Shown here: positions 26,407-35,285 of the stretch, in pieces
How the letters are laid out: each line of letters opens with the position of its first letter
How positions within the stretch are numbered: the first letter of the stretch is position 1
From: Shouchella miscanthi
GTDB taxonomy: Bacteria > Bacillota > Bacilli > Bacillales > Bacillaceae_D
Direction of reading: 5' to 3'
DNA length: 64,000 nucleotides
Assembly: GCF_007725405.1 (NCBI RefSeq)
Contig: NZ_CP042163.1
Span: 558,001 to 622,000 of the forward strand
The notes under the pieces: model-generated
Told to the model about the DNA's origin: nothing
Databases searched by the model: none
Seen by the model: the letters and a program-made list of their open reading frames with translations, nothing else
Translations under genes and position numbers: made by a program

Positions 26407-29406
26407 ATGATGCAGCGCAGTCTAAAGGAAATTTTCTCAATGCAGGTAGACGAAAGACCAGAGGATATCGCGTTAACGTTTGGTCATTCGCACATGACGT
26501 ATGGAGAGCTAGATCAAGCTAGTAATCGTCTCGCCAATTATCTTCTGGATCAAGGTGTGAAGAAGGGTCAATTAATCGGACTGTCCCTAGATCGATCGCC
26601 TCAACTGATTGTAGCGATAGTAGCTACAATCAAGATTGGTTGTGTTTATGTCCCTATTGATTCAAAATACCCTCAAGAACGTATTGAATATATGATCGGT
26701 GATTCATGCGTCACGACTCTTATCACGACATCTACCACTCTAGCCCAAATGCCTTACCTTCAAATAGCTACCATCTTACTTGATCAAGAAGCAAGTCAAA
26801 TTGATTTAATAAAAGCAACTCCTCCAGCTATGAACGTTGAACCACTTGATTTGGCTTATATTATGTACACTTCTGGATCGACTGGAACACCAAAGGGTGT
26901 AGCGATCCCACATCAAGCTATTATACGACTAGTGAAAGAAACAAATTATTTTCAAATTGATCACCAGCAAACCGTCGGTCACTTTGCGTCCACTTCTTTT
27001 GATGCAGCCACCTTTGAGATATGGGGGGCTTTATTAAATGGTGCGAAGTTAGCCATTAGTAACCCGGAACCAATTACACCGGAAAGTGTTGCTAAGGTGG
27101 TACGTGATCACAATGTATCGATTCTGTTTTTAACCACAGGCTTGTTTAACCTCATGGTTGATGAAAGGATAGACGATTTAATCGATGTTAAATATTTAAT
27201 CAGTGGTGGGGAAGTGATGTCGCCTACCATTGCCAAAAAAGCTGTGGAACGATTGCCAAATACTCGGGTTTTTAATGCTTATGGTCCAACGGAAAACTGT
27301 GTCTTTAGTACGGCATTTGAATTGACGAATCGAACCAATTTCGATACGAGCATTCCGATTGGTAAGGTTCTCAATGGAACCTCCATGATAGTCGTAAATG
27401 AGGAGTTGAACATTGTCGATGATGGTCAAATTGGTGAACTTCTTCTAGGCGGTCTCGGTCTTGCGAGTGGTTATTGGAATCGTGAGGATGTCACAAAAGA
27501 AATGTTTATTTACTTGAATCGTGAGCGTTTTTATAGAACAGGGGATCTCGTACGTAAGCTTCCAGATGGAACTATTGAGTATTTAGGTAGGATGGATCAT
27601 CAAGTTAAAATTCGTGGTTTTCGAATAGAGCTTAATGAGATCGAAAATCACATTATACTAAATGATGAGATTAAGCATTGTTCCGTTAGTATTCAAGAAA
27701 ATACGCCAGGAGATAAACGCCTTGTGTCCTATCTTGTCCCGTTGAATCAAAAAACCTTTCACCTTAAAAATTTAACAGCCTATCTAAAGCAAAAATTACC
27801 TGAATATATGATCCCCTCTAATTATGTCATACTAGATAGCTTACCCTTAACAACTAATGGGAAAGTAGATCGCGCGGCATTGTCGAATACACTGTTCACT
27901 CGTCCCAACTTTGGCGTGCCTTATAAAGCGCCACAAACAGAAAGGGAGCAACAGCTGGTACACATATGGCAAGATCTATTACAAGTCGATCAGGTCGGCG
28001 TGGACGATGATTTTTTTGAACTTGGAGGAAACTCTCTTCTTGCAGCTCGAGCGATAATTCGTATGAAAGAAGCACTCGACACTTTCTTACCGTCAAGCGC
28101 GTTGTATAAGTATTCCACCATTTTCAAGCTAGCTAGCTTCCTAAAGAATCAATCTACAGAAACCGATTTAACTACAGTAAATTTAGCCAATGAGATTCAA
28201 TTAGACGAACGCATTTCACCATCAACTACATTCAGCCCTTCATTCTATAAACAAAAAGCCATTTTCTTAACAGGAGCAACTGGATTTTTAGGGGCATTTT
28301 TAATCAAAGAATTTCTGGAGCATGATGAGGAAGCGAATATTTACTGTCTAGTTCGTGCATCTAGTGTAGCAGAAGGTCTTCGACGCATTAAACAGAATAT
28401 GGAAAAGTATCATATTTGGTCTGATGCGTATGAGCCGAAGATTCTACCGATTCCTGGTCACTTAGATCGACCAATGTTCGGGCTAACCCGAGAGGAATTC
28501 GATCAATTAGCGAAAACCATTGACGTCATTTATCATAATGGGGCAAAAGTAAACTATGTTCAAGCTTACGATTTGCACAAAAGTGCAAACGTAACTGGTA
28601 CACAAATAATCCTTGAACTTGCATGCACGTCAACTCTCAAACCGGTTCATTATGTATCAACGATTTCTGTATTTGGTCCGATTGGTTATTTTACGGATGT
28701 TAAAGAATTAAAAGAGGATAGTCGTTTGGAGATAAGTGAACCTTTTGTTTATAAAGACATGGGTTATGCGCAAAGCAAATGGGTTGCTGAAAGCGTAATG
28801 TGGGAAGCAAACAAAAGGGGTATTCCTATGACGGTGTTTCGTCCAGGCTTTATCATGGGTGATCGTCATACAGGTGTAAATAACACCGAAGATTACGTTG
28901 CTCGAATGATCAAAGGTTGCATCCAATTAGGGACTTATCCTCATTTACCTAGACAAAGAAAAGAATTTGTACCTGTAGATTTTGTGGCTAAAGCGGTACG
29001 AGAAATTTGTCTCGATCCAATTAACTTTGGAAAAGCATACCATCTAACGCCGCCGACAGATAGTATGGATCTTGAAGATTTCTTTGCAGAAATGAATACC
29101 ACACTCGGCTATTCCCTTAAGGTGGTTCCTTATAAAGACTGGGTTCAGCAACTTATCGAGGAAACAAAGAATTCGAGCGATAATGCGTTGACACCATTTC
29201 TTACACTTCTCTCTGAAGAGCTTTATAATGGGAAGACAGCCTTTGAGCTTTATGAAAATATGCCCACGTACAATTCGAACAATGTGGAAAAGGCTCTTAG
29301 CGAGAGCGGGCTGACTTTTCCCATAATGGACAAGAAGTTGTTACGCACTTACTTTCATTATATGAAGAAGATAGGGTTTATTCCAGCACCACTAGTACGA
29401 GTTTAA
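26407..29406 (+). CDS. Single-module adenylation-carrier-reductase enzyme
   Basis: This 999-residue enzyme should activate a carboxylic or amino acid with ATP, load it on its carrier, and release it by NADPH reduction to an aldehyde or alcohol. The adenylation domain (about 1-490) shows YTSGSTGTPKG, NAYGPTE, YRTGDL and NGKVDR. The carrier domain follows, with FELGGNSL (Ser543). The thioester-reductase domain starts with LTGATGFLG (621-629) and has the catalytic Tyr787-x3-Lys791 (YAQSK). There is no condensation domain. The substrate pocket begins FDAATFEIW, suggesting a hydrophobic substrate, but I do not assign one. AAGGAG seven bases before ATG 26407 sets the start. It is preceded by its likely activating transferase. 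Confidence 0.92.
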   Translation: MMQRSLKEIFSMQVDERPEDIALTFGHSHMTYGELDQASNRLANYLLDQGVKKGQLIGLSLDRSPQLIVAIVATIKIGCVYVPIDSKYPQERIEYMIGDSCVTTLITTSTTLAQMPYLQIATILLDQEASQIDLIKATPPAMNVEPLDLAYIMYTSGSTGTPKGVAIPHQAIIRLVKETNYFQIDHQQTVGHFASTSFDAATFEIWGALLNGAKLAISNPEPITPESVAKVVRDHNVSILFLTTGLFNLMVDERIDDLIDVKYLISGGEVMSPTIAKKAVERLPNTRVFNAYGPTENCVFSTAFELTNRTNFDTSIPIGKVLNGTSMIVVNEELNIVDDGQIGELLLGGLGLASGYWNREDVTKEMFIYLNRERFYRTGDLVRKLPDGTIEYLGRMDHQVKIRGFRIELNEIENHIILNDEIKHCSVSIQENTPGDKRLVSYLVPLNQKTFHLKNLTAYLKQKLPEYMIPSNYVILDSLPLTTNGKVDRAALSNTLFTRPNFGVPYKAPQTEREQQLVHIWQDLLQVDQVGVDDDFFELGGNSLLAARAIIRMKEALDTFLPSSALYKYSTIFKLASFLKNQSTETDLTTVNLANEIQLDERISPSTTFSPSFYKQKAIFLTGATGFLGAFLIKEFLEHDEEANIYCLVRASSVAEGLRRIKQNMEKYHIWSDAYEPKILPIPGHLDRPMFGLTREEFDQLAKTIDVIYHNGAKVNYVQAYDLHKSANVTGTQIILELACTSTLKPVHYVSTISVFGPIGYFTDVKELKEDSRLEISEPFVYKDMGYAQSKWVAESVMWEANKRGIPMTVFRPGFIMGDRHTGVNNTEDYVARMIKGCIQLGTYPHLPRQRKEFVPVDFVAKAVREICLDPINFGKAYHLTPPTDSMDLEDFFAEMNTTLGYSLKVVPYKDWVQQLIEETKNSSDNALTPFLTLLSEELYNGKTAFELYENMPTYNSNNVEKALSESGLTFPIMDKKLLRTYFHYMKKIGFIPAPLVRV

Positions 29407-29450
29407 AGATCGACTAAAGCCCAATTTGCTTTAGAAGAAGTGTTACGTTA

Positions 29451-29478
29451 ACGACCAGATAAAAGTCTGGTCGTTTTA
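29451..29478 (+). terminator. Intrinsic terminator after the reductase gene
   Basis: ACGACCAGA (29451-29459) pairs with TCTGGTCGT (29466-29474), followed by TTTATT. It closes the phosphopantetheinyl transferase/reductase unit. Confidence 0.85.
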
Positions 29479-29581
29479 TTGATTTTTGACGTGCTTAAGG
29501 AGGATAGATGATTTACTGTTAAGTTTAAACGTGCCAATGAATACACTAGAAGTAACGTAACACTGGGAGGTTTTTTAGAAG

Positions 29582-29869
29582 GTGATTACGTGGAAGTCTT
29601 ATAGTATTTTAATCACAAGTCTGTTCTTATTGTTGCATGTCATTTTTTTAGATGCAGTATCCCAAATAAGTTTTATATATGATGGGATCTTGTGGTACTT
29701 GTATACCAGTTATATACCGATCTCGGTTATTGTAATGCTTCTATTAATTATTAAAAGCTTGAGATCAAGTAGTGAAAATAAAGTGATCCCCATTATTGGC
29801 CTTTCGTTGTTGTTCGTATTAGCCATGATTTTCATGTTTTTTGCCTATCTTGGTGCTAATTTTGCTTAA
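29582..29869 (+). CDS. Small three-helix membrane protein
   Basis: The 95-residue protein has three hydrophobic segments, at about 7-24, 35-58 and 68-92, with short loops and one charged link (KSLRSSSENK). The start is GTG 29582; GGGAGG lies about 12 bases upstream and AGAAGG closer. It stands alone between a terminator and a convergent DinB gene. I do not recognise a family. Confidence 0.65.
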   Translation: MITWKSYSILITSLFLLLHVIFLDAVSQISFIYDGILWYLYTSYIPISVIVMLLLIIKSLRSSSENKVIPIIGLSLLFVLAMIFMFFAYLGANFA

Positions 29870-29964
29870 CAAGAAGAGTCCTTTAAGCTACTCTCTAAAT
29901 GTAAAGAACTGACGTCCACCATTAAACATATTGGGATGGCGTTTAAGACCACCAAGTAGTTCAA

Positions 29965-30423
29965 TTAAATGTGTTTGGAAATGGTATGAATCGTTTGAAA
30001 GTGTATTCCTTCATGAAAAATGGTTCGAATTAAAACTTGTTCGATGGTTTGCATGCCCATTTCAATAGGCGGATGAACGTCTTCTAGACGATCTTTATAC
30101 CTTTCCATGATCAAATCTGGCTGCGAACGAAGCAATTCTTTTAATTCTTGATAGGAAGGGGTTTCAGTAGAAAAATGACTTGGATTTGTCCCATAACCAA
30201 ACCATTTATGATAAGCATGTGGATAGGGTATTTTTTCCTTTATTAATGTCTCGATCCACACATATTGATCGAGGTAAAGATGCCCCAAATTCCATCTAAT
30301 ATTATTATGAAAGCCATTGGGTACGATGTCAGCCTCTTCTGCACTTACACTGTTTAAACTAGTTAGAGTCTCTTCTCGGTAAGTCTTTAATTGTTTAAAA
30401 AGATTTTCATGAAATTTTTTCAC
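29965..30423 (-). CDS. DinB-like four-helix metal-binding protein
   Basis: DinB/YfiT superfamily proteins are four-helix bundles that usually bind a metal through three His; many act as thiol transferases, often with bacillithiol. This 152-residue protein shows WNLGHLYLDQYVW near residue 43 and IFHEGIHFQTIH near the C-terminus, which supply the expected His residues. The start is GTG at 30423 with AGGAGAG seven bases before it. No partner gene is adjacent, and the substrate is unknown. Confidence 0.8.
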   Translation of the reverse strand: MKKFHENLFKQLKTYREETLTSLNSVSAEEADIVPNGFHNNIRWNLGHLYLDQYVWIETLIKEKIPYPHAYHKWFGYGTNPSHFSTETPSYQELKELLRSQPDLIMERYKDRLEDVHPPIEMGMQTIEQVLIRTIFHEGIHFQTIHTISKHI

Positions 30424-30663
30424 TTTATCTCTCTCCTGTCAGATTATTCTGTATTGTTATCTAATTATACCGTTAGAGGAATAAAAAAGCTTCACTTCCT
30501 TAAATGCATAAGGTCGCTGAATGGAACGAATGAGCATTAGCAACCCAAAAAACGGCGATGACACGCAAAAAATGAAAAGTGCAACCAGGAATGGCGAGGT
30601 TGCAACCGCTGGTAGGTAGAGGGAAAGTGGTCATTGGATTACGATAAGAATGAGGTGAGGAGA

Positions 30664-31578
30664 ATGGAATTTTATCAAAAACTAAAAAAATTGAGAGCCC
30701 AAAAAGGATGGTCTCAAGAGGAATTTGCTGAAAAGCTTCAAGTCTCAAGACAGGCAATCAGTAAATGGGAGAATGGTCAAGGGTTTCCAGAAACAGAAAA
30801 ACTGGTGAAGATGAGTAGGTTATTTCACGTTTCCCTGGATTACCTATTAAAGGAGGAAGATCAATCTTTTGGAGAACAAGGAACGGAAGAAGGTTACTAT
30901 GCCAGTCAGGAAGTCGTGGAAGCCTATCTTCTAAATAAGAGGCAGGGCGCTAAAAAAATCGCAACTGGAGTGGCGATTCTTATAGCTTCGGTCTTATTAC
31001 CGATGTATTTTCAACATGCGTTTAGCTATGTGTTGTTTATCGTAGTGATTGCTAGTGGAGTAGCCATCTTGGTATGGCAAGGATTAAGTGTGAAAGCATA
31101 TGAAGAACTCGAAACACAACCATTAATTTTTGATGATTCGTTTATTCAACAGTTTAAACAGAAAAGCTTGGCTAATCGTAAAAAGTTTGGACTCTTAATT
31201 GTCACGGGAATTGTCATCATCATATTAAGTTTTGGGATACCTTTTTTAGCTAGCGACACAAGTCATGCAAACAGAGATCCCCTCTTAGCATTAATGCCGT
31301 TAATATGGGCCTTTGCTGTGTATTTGTTTATTATTGCTGGTTCTGCAATGGACGGGGAGCGGTTGGTTACCCACAATAAAGAATACCTAAAGGAATATAA
31401 AGAATATGAGGAATCAACTAAACATGAGTGGATTCATGCGGTCATGTGGCCATTGGCAACGGTTGTTTTTTTGGCCATCGGTTTTATTTGGGATGCCTGG
31501 CATCCTGGATGGTTAGTATACTTGGCTGCAGCAGTTGTTACAGTCGCTTATACGACTTGGAAAAGTAGTAAAGAGTAA
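30664..31578 (+). CDS. Xre-type regulator with C-terminal membrane domain
   Basis: Residues 1-65 form a helix-turn-helix DNA-binding domain (KLRAQKGWSQEEFAEKLQVS, then RQAISKWENG). After a polar linker the protein has about five membrane helices between residues 95 and 300. Such membrane-tethered Xre proteins are common in Firmicutes and often control a linked transporter or stress gene. The 304-residue start at ATG 30664 is set by GAGGTGAGGAGA; the open frame extends ten codons further upstream through this site. No cognate transporter lies next to it, so its target is unknown. Confidence 0.85.
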   Translation: MEFYQKLKKLRAQKGWSQEEFAEKLQVSRQAISKWENGQGFPETEKLVKMSRLFHVSLDYLLKEEDQSFGEQGTEEGYYASQEVVEAYLLNKRQGAKKIATGVAILIASVLLPMYFQHAFSYVLFIVVIASGVAILVWQGLSVKAYEELETQPLIFDDSFIQQFKQKSLANRKKFGLLIVTGIVIIILSFGIPFLASDTSHANRDPLLALMPLIWAFAVYLFIIAGSAMDGERLVTHNKEYLKEYKEYEESTKHEWIHAVMWPLATVVFLAIGFIWDAWHPGWLVYLAAAVVTVAYTTWKSSKE

Positions 31579-32016
31579 AAGGATTGCACAAATTTTGTTG
31601 TTGGTATAAGAATCCCATCTTGCCCATTCGCTCGGGGTGTTGTATAGAAAAGAATCGCACTTTACTCTACAATTAGGTGCTGGAACATGTCTCTACCCTG
31701 TGACATCTCCCTTATGAAGAAAAGTAGTTAAAAAAGCTATGAGGAATAGGTTTCCTCATAGCTATGCTAACGTTTCAAGGAGGTTCGGAAATGGGAAATT
31801 CATAAGAAAATCGTAATGTCACAGATGTCTTAAGTAACAGTTTGATGTTTATTCTCTATTAATGTCAGCTCTTCAGATTGATTTTCTACTTACTCCAAGA
31901 TAATTGGATTAGAGAACTATGTTAAATGAAAAATTTAACACTTTATTGTGTAACGTAACTCCATATAGTGTTAACATTAGCTTTGTTGATACTACATATT
32001 GATATGGGGGATGGAT
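31579..32016. other. Gene-free stretch with one strong hairpin
   Basis: I find no supported gene in these 438 bases. The only clear structure is the hairpin at 31735-31763, listed separately. Confidence 0.6.
31735..31763 (-). terminator. Orphan minus-strand terminator-like hairpin
   Basis: AGCTATGAGGAA (31735-31746) and TTCCTCATAGCT (31752-31763) are perfect 12-base arms. The T run lies on the minus strand (TTTTTTAACT), yet no minus-strand gene precedes it. A lost gene or an unrecognised small RNA ending here would explain it. Confidence 0.55.
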
Positions 32017-32340
32017 ATGACGAGTGAAGAGTTTCAAAATTGGATTCAAACTTATTATGAAGAACGAGGCTGGCACGATTTAGATATTTTTATTCGAATT
32101 GGTTTTCTATCTGAAGAAACTGGAGAAGTAGCTAGAGCAATTAGAGCTCTTGAAATTGGTAGAGATAGACCGGAAGAGGAAAGAGGAGATTATCAACAAA
32201 ATAAGGTGGCTCTTACTGAAGAACTAGGGGATGTTTTAGGCAATATAGCAGTCATTGCTAATAAATATAATATCTCTTTAGAGGATGTTTTTACAGTACA
32301 TAGAAATAAATTAGAGGAAAGATACGCGGAAAAAGGCTAA
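32017..32340 (+). CDS. MazG-like nucleotide pyrophosphohydrolase
   Basis: The protein belongs to the all-alpha NTP pyrophosphohydrolase (MazG) superfamily, which splits NTPs to NMP and pyrophosphate. The metal-binding pattern is visible: FLSEETGEVARA (E-E-x-x-E) and EELGDVLGNIA (E-x-x-D). It is about 107 residues from ATG 32017, a single-domain size. GGGGGATGG precedes the start; ATG 32011 is an alternative two codons upstream. The exact substrate, whether a canonical or damaged nucleotide, cannot be told. It stands alone before an SRPBCC gene 56 bases downstream. Confidence 0.85.
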   Translation: MTSEEFQNWIQTYYEERGWHDLDIFIRIGFLSEETGEVARAIRALEIGRDRPEEERGDYQQNKVALTEELGDVLGNIAVIANKYNISLEDVFTVHRNKLEERYAEKG

Positions 32341-32396
32341 CACTAATTGAAAGTTGATCGAGTAAAGGCAAGGAACAAAATAAGGAGGATTTTATT

Positions 32397-32873
32397 ATGG
32401 CTCATGTGTCAGGTAACAGGAGAACAGATTCTGCTTCAAGAATAATAGTGGCATCACCACAAACCATTTATCAGTCATTCTTGCATGCAGAAGCACTCGT
32501 TTCGTGGCTTCCACCGGAAGGGATGTCGGGTCATATTGACATGTTTGATCCTCGCGAAGGCGGAACGTATCGATTGACCCTCACGTACGAAATGGATCAC
32601 TCGAACCCTGGCAAGACATCAGAAAACACCGATGTGTCCCAAGTGAAGTTTTTAGAGTTGGTTCCGAACAAGCGAATTGTTCAATCAGTAAAATTCCATT
32701 CCGATGATCAAGAATTTTTAGGTGAGATGAAACAGACATGGCTCTTAGAATCCATTTCGGAAGGCACAAAGGTCACGATTATTTGTGAGAACGTACCTGA
32801 AGGTATTCGTAAGGAAGATCACGACACGGGTTTACGGTCCACTTTAGAGAATCTAGCTACCTTTACTGAATGA
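32397..32873 (+). CDS. SRPBCC-fold protein (AHSA1-like)
   Basis: This 158-residue protein matches the START/Bet-v1-like fold used by AHSA1-type proteins to bind small hydrophobic ligands. The N-terminal pattern ASRIIVASPQTIYQSF and SWLPPEGMSG are typical, as is the late KQTWLLESISEGTKVTI strand pair. The ATG follows AAGGAGG. Ligand and role are unknown. It may share a transcript with the MazG gene, 56 bases upstream. Confidence 0.8.
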   Translation: MAHVSGNRRTDSASRIIVASPQTIYQSFLHAEALVSWLPPEGMSGHIDMFDPREGGTYRLTLTYEMDHSNPGKTSENTDVSQVKFLELVPNKRIVQSVKFHSDDQEFLGEMKQTWLLESISEGTKVTIICENVPEGIRKEDHDTGLRSTLENLATFTE

Positions 32874-33056
32874 CAAACTGTAAAAGCCATTTTTGATACC
32901 CTTCTTTATAGAAAGCATTGTTATTAGCAATCAGACGTCCTGAGGAATGATGTAGAGCAAAATCAGCTATTCCTTTGAAAATTTAATTGATTAAATAATT
33001 AGACTGATCCATATCGAGTTCAAAAGTTTTGTATAGACGAGAAGAAAGAAGTTCTG

Positions 33057-33310
33057 ATGCTTAAGCTTAATCCCATGATTATAGGTGTTTCACTCGTCTG
33101 CTCTACAATGATTTTTGAGAATACGACAACTACAACAATATATACAATGCTAATACAATGATTTCCAACCAACCAGGCTTTGCTTTTTCACTGTTATTCC
33201 GCTCCTATTTGCTATTTACTTCTTACCCTTTTTAAAGTTACTCAGTAAAAAGAATATGGCAGGAATTTTTAGTGGAATAGGAAAAGAGCCTAGACAGAGG
33301 ACTAGGCTCT
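33057..33310 (+). pseudogene. Decayed small membrane-protein gene
   Basis: From ATG 33057 the first frame gives MLKLNPMIIGVSLVCSTMIF and stops at 33161. A second frame carries NANTMISNQPGFAF, and a third carries FFTVIPLLFAIYFLPFLKLL then SKKNMAGIFSGIGK up to the terminator at 33284. Two one-base shifts would be needed to join them. The hydrophobic, coherent pieces suggest a dead membrane-protein gene. Confidence 0.4.
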
Positions 33311-33316
33311 TTCTTA
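33284..33316 (+). terminator. Intrinsic terminator
   Basis: AAGAGCCTAG (33284-33293) pairs with CTAGGCTCTT (33302-33311) around an 8-base loop, with TTCTTAT after it. It follows the decayed membrane gene and faces the minus-strand gene ending at 33381. Confidence 0.75.
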
Positions 33317-33380
33317 TGATAGCAATCATATGTACGAGTCAACACCATTTGTTATGGAGCGGAGGAGATGTGCTAACTAA

Positions 33381-33800
33381 TTAATCTGGTGCAAACTTAA
33401 TAAATTCCTTTAATTCACTATCTGAGATAAACCGGCGTTTGTAGTCTAACACTGTGTATTTACTATAATCGTTTCCTGGTATGCGGATTGTCATATGGAT
33501 TAACGTATAAGGTGGGTTCATAGGTCCTTCATATCCGATCACTCTCAGAGTAATATCATAAAAATCATTGGCTTCATTTCGAGTGATTTTTTCAATACGA
33601 GGTGCGAAATAGAGTTGATTATCGCCTTTTGTGGACATGATCTCCAAAATGATATTTGTACCAAGTTCTCTAGGGAAAGCCCGTTCTAAAATGCTTGGTT
33701 GCTGTTTCTGATCAATTGTTTGTGTTTCTGCACTTGCGGGGTGAACGTTAGTCATAAATAAGAAACAAATCACAACCATAATTGAAATTGACTTCCACAA
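33381..33800 (-). CDS. Secreted DUF3888-like protein
   Basis: A signal peptide, SISIMVVICFLFMTNV then HPASAE, leads a 139-residue protein. The C-terminal half, with GYEGPMNPPYTLIHMTIRIP and YTVLDYKRRFISDSELKEF, resembles the Bacillus DUF3888 family, whose function is unknown. The start is a TTG at 33800 with AAGAGGT nine bases before it; no ATG or GTG is available in a better position. The GNAT gene diverges from it. Confidence 0.75.
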   Translation of the reverse strand: MWKSISIMVVICFLFMTNVHPASAETQTIDQKQQPSILERAFPRELGTNIILEIMSTKGDNQLYFAPRIEKITRNEANDFYDITLRVIGYEGPMNPPYTLIHMTIRIPGNDYSKYTVLDYKRRFISDSELKEFIKFAPD

Positions 33801-33947
33801 AGGACATACCTCTTTTCACTTTAATTAGTTACTAATTTGCTTCAAAACAACATCAATTATGTAAACTTAGTTTTTAGTCAGTCTGATCATTAAAACAATA
33901 TAACGAAAGAATGCCTTATGTTACTATTAATTGGAAGGGGTGTTAGA

Positions 33948-34421
33948 ATGATTATTCGCAACGTGGTCAGCACAGATTACTATACATTATCGCCATTAAT
34001 TAATGAATGGTGGGGTGGTAGAGACATGTCTGGTATGTTACCAAAATTATTTTTTAATCATTTCAACAATACAAGTTTTGTAGCCGTAGATAAGGACATG
34101 ATTATAGGATTTTTAATTGGCTTTCTGTCTCAATCTCACCCAGAGGAGGCATATATCCATTTTGTAGGTGTTCATCCAAACTATCGTAAACAAAGAGTTG
34201 GTGAGAGCCTTTATCAAGCCTTTTTTGAAGAAATTCGCAATGAAAACCGTTCAAAAGTTCGATGTATTACTTCCCCAGTAAATAGAACATCTATTGCCTA
34301 TCATACAAAAATAGGTTTTTCTATTGAAGCAGGCGATAAAATCGTTGATGGGATATCCGTACAATCAAATTATGATGGCCCCGGGCAAAACAGAGTGCTT
34401 TTTATGAAAGAACTTACTTAA
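33948..34421 (+). CDS. GNAT-family N-acetyltransferase
   Basis: The 157-residue protein has the GNAT fold for moving an acetyl group from acetyl-CoA to an amine. The acetyl-CoA loop is in VGVHPNYRKQRVGESLYQAF (motif A, R/Q-x-x-G-x-G/A, here RKQRVG). It is preceded by the DMIIGFLIGFLS strand and followed by VNRTSIAYHTKIGF. ATG 33948 has GGAAGGGG upstream; the frame extends ten codons further without a ribosome site. The substrate is unknown. Confidence 0.88.
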   Translation: MIIRNVVSTDYYTLSPLINEWWGGRDMSGMLPKLFFNHFNNTSFVAVDKDMIIGFLIGFLSQSHPEEAYIHFVGVHPNYRKQRVGESLYQAFFEEIRNENRSKVRCITSPVNRTSIAYHTKIGFSIEAGDKIVDGISVQSNYDGPGQNRVLFMKELT

Positions 34422-34486
34422 ATGATTTATTATTTGAACTTTTTCAGATAATTAAAGCGTAAGAAGTTAAATTTAGGAGGGATTCT

Positions 34487-34717
34487 TTGAAGGTTAAATT
34501 AACTTTTGATAATGGCATTAATGAGATGATTACACCAAAAGGTAGTAGAGCTGATGTTATAGCCTTCTTATATTTAATGATAACTAAAATTGAAGATAAC
34601 GCTAGAATTGGAGTCATTGATAGTGAAGATACGTTTTCAGAAACGACATGGCAAAACGTTAAGTCTATAGAAATTGAAATTGATGAAAATGACAAGATGA
34701 CTTCTTTATTAAGGTAA
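34487..34717 (+). CDS. Small hypothetical protein
   Basis: A TTG start six bases after TAGGAGGG opens a 76-residue acidic protein (KVKLTFDNGINEMITP, then EDTFSETTWQNVKSIEIEID). It has alternating strands and one helix and no signal or membrane segment. Its end overlaps the decayed frame that follows, and a one-base shift near 34700 would extend it, so the present C-terminus may itself be altered. No family is recognised. Confidence 0.55.
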   Translation: MKVKLTFDNGINEMITPKGSRADVIAFLYLMITKIEDNARIGVIDSEDTFSETTWQNVKSIEIEIDENDKMTSLLR

Positions 34718-34943
34718 ACGACGAGTTATCAATTATAGAGTATTATACCGAATCTGCTCAGCGTGGAAAGGTTGAAACAAAAGTTGAACCCCCCCCATAC
34801 GGGTCAGAGATTGTAGGTACACCAGTTTCAGAGGTTGTACGGAAGAAATGCTATGATACATAAGTGATAGCTGTGAGGAAAAATGGTATGGAAGAATTAT
34901 ACTTACTATATATCCCGATGGCAACCTTAGCCTAAGAAAATAA
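34714..34943 (+). pseudogene. Frameshifted remnant with a C8 run
   Basis: One frame reads FFIKVNDELSIIEYYTES and later KVETKVEPPPYGSEIVG to a stop at 34861. A frame shifted by one then reads CEEKWYGRIILTIYPDGNLS to a stop at 34941-34943. No start codon with a ribosome site is present. A run of eight C at 34789-34796 is a likely slip site. The pieces look like one dead gene, perhaps once joined to the gene before it. Confidence 0.4.
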
Positions 34944-34956
34944 GGTGGGTTTTATT

Positions 34957-35106
34957 ATGTTAAGATATGGCATAATTGCAATTGGTGTTTTTCTGCTAAT
35001 TAAGCTATCTGATAAATCAAAAGTAACATGGAGAGATACAATTATATGCATGATAGCTTTTAGTGTTATTAATCGTGTGAGAGATGTTTATTTTCGCCTA
35101 ATATAA
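34957..35106 (+). CDS. Small 49-residue protein with hydrophobic segments
   Basis: ATG 34957, with AAGGTGGG upstream, encodes LRYGIIAIGVFLLIKL, then a basic segment SDKSKVTWRD, then TIICMIAFSVINRVRDVYF. There are two hydrophobic helices. The terminator at 35134-35170 follows. The good ribosome site and terminator support a real gene; function unknown. Confidence 0.6.
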   Translation: MLRYGIIAIGVFLLIKLSDKSKVTWRDTIICMIAFSVINRVRDVYFRLI

Positions 35107-35133
35107 ATGAAATAGAATAGGCTTAGATACAAC

Positions 35134-35170
35134 AAAAAGGTGCAAGTTAATATTAGAATCGCACCTTTTT
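35134..35170 (+). terminator. Intrinsic terminator
   Basis: AAAAAGGTGC (35134-35143) pairs with GCACCTTTTT (35161-35170). It ends the small gene at 34957-35106. Confidence 0.85.
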
Positions 35171-35235
35171 AGTAGGGTTAAAAGTTGTAAAAAAATACAA
35201 GCTTATACTACCCTATATAGAACTTAAATGAAAAA

Positions 35236-35269
35236 ATCTCAAAACTAAGATTAGTTAAAATTTTGAGAT
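35236..35269 (-). terminator. Minus-strand terminator after the phr-like gene
   Basis: ATCTCAAAA (35236-35244) and TTTTGAGAT (35261-35269) are 9-base arms. On the minus strand a TTTTTT run follows. It sits 16 bases past the phr-like stop. Confidence 0.75.
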
Positions 35270-35285
35270 ATAATAAAATTTATTT

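Noticed and set aside
29439-29566. Inverted pair AGTGTTACGTTA / TAACGTAACACT around the terminator
   Set aside because: The arms are about 115 bases apart with a terminator between them. No element or operator explains them, and chance is likely.
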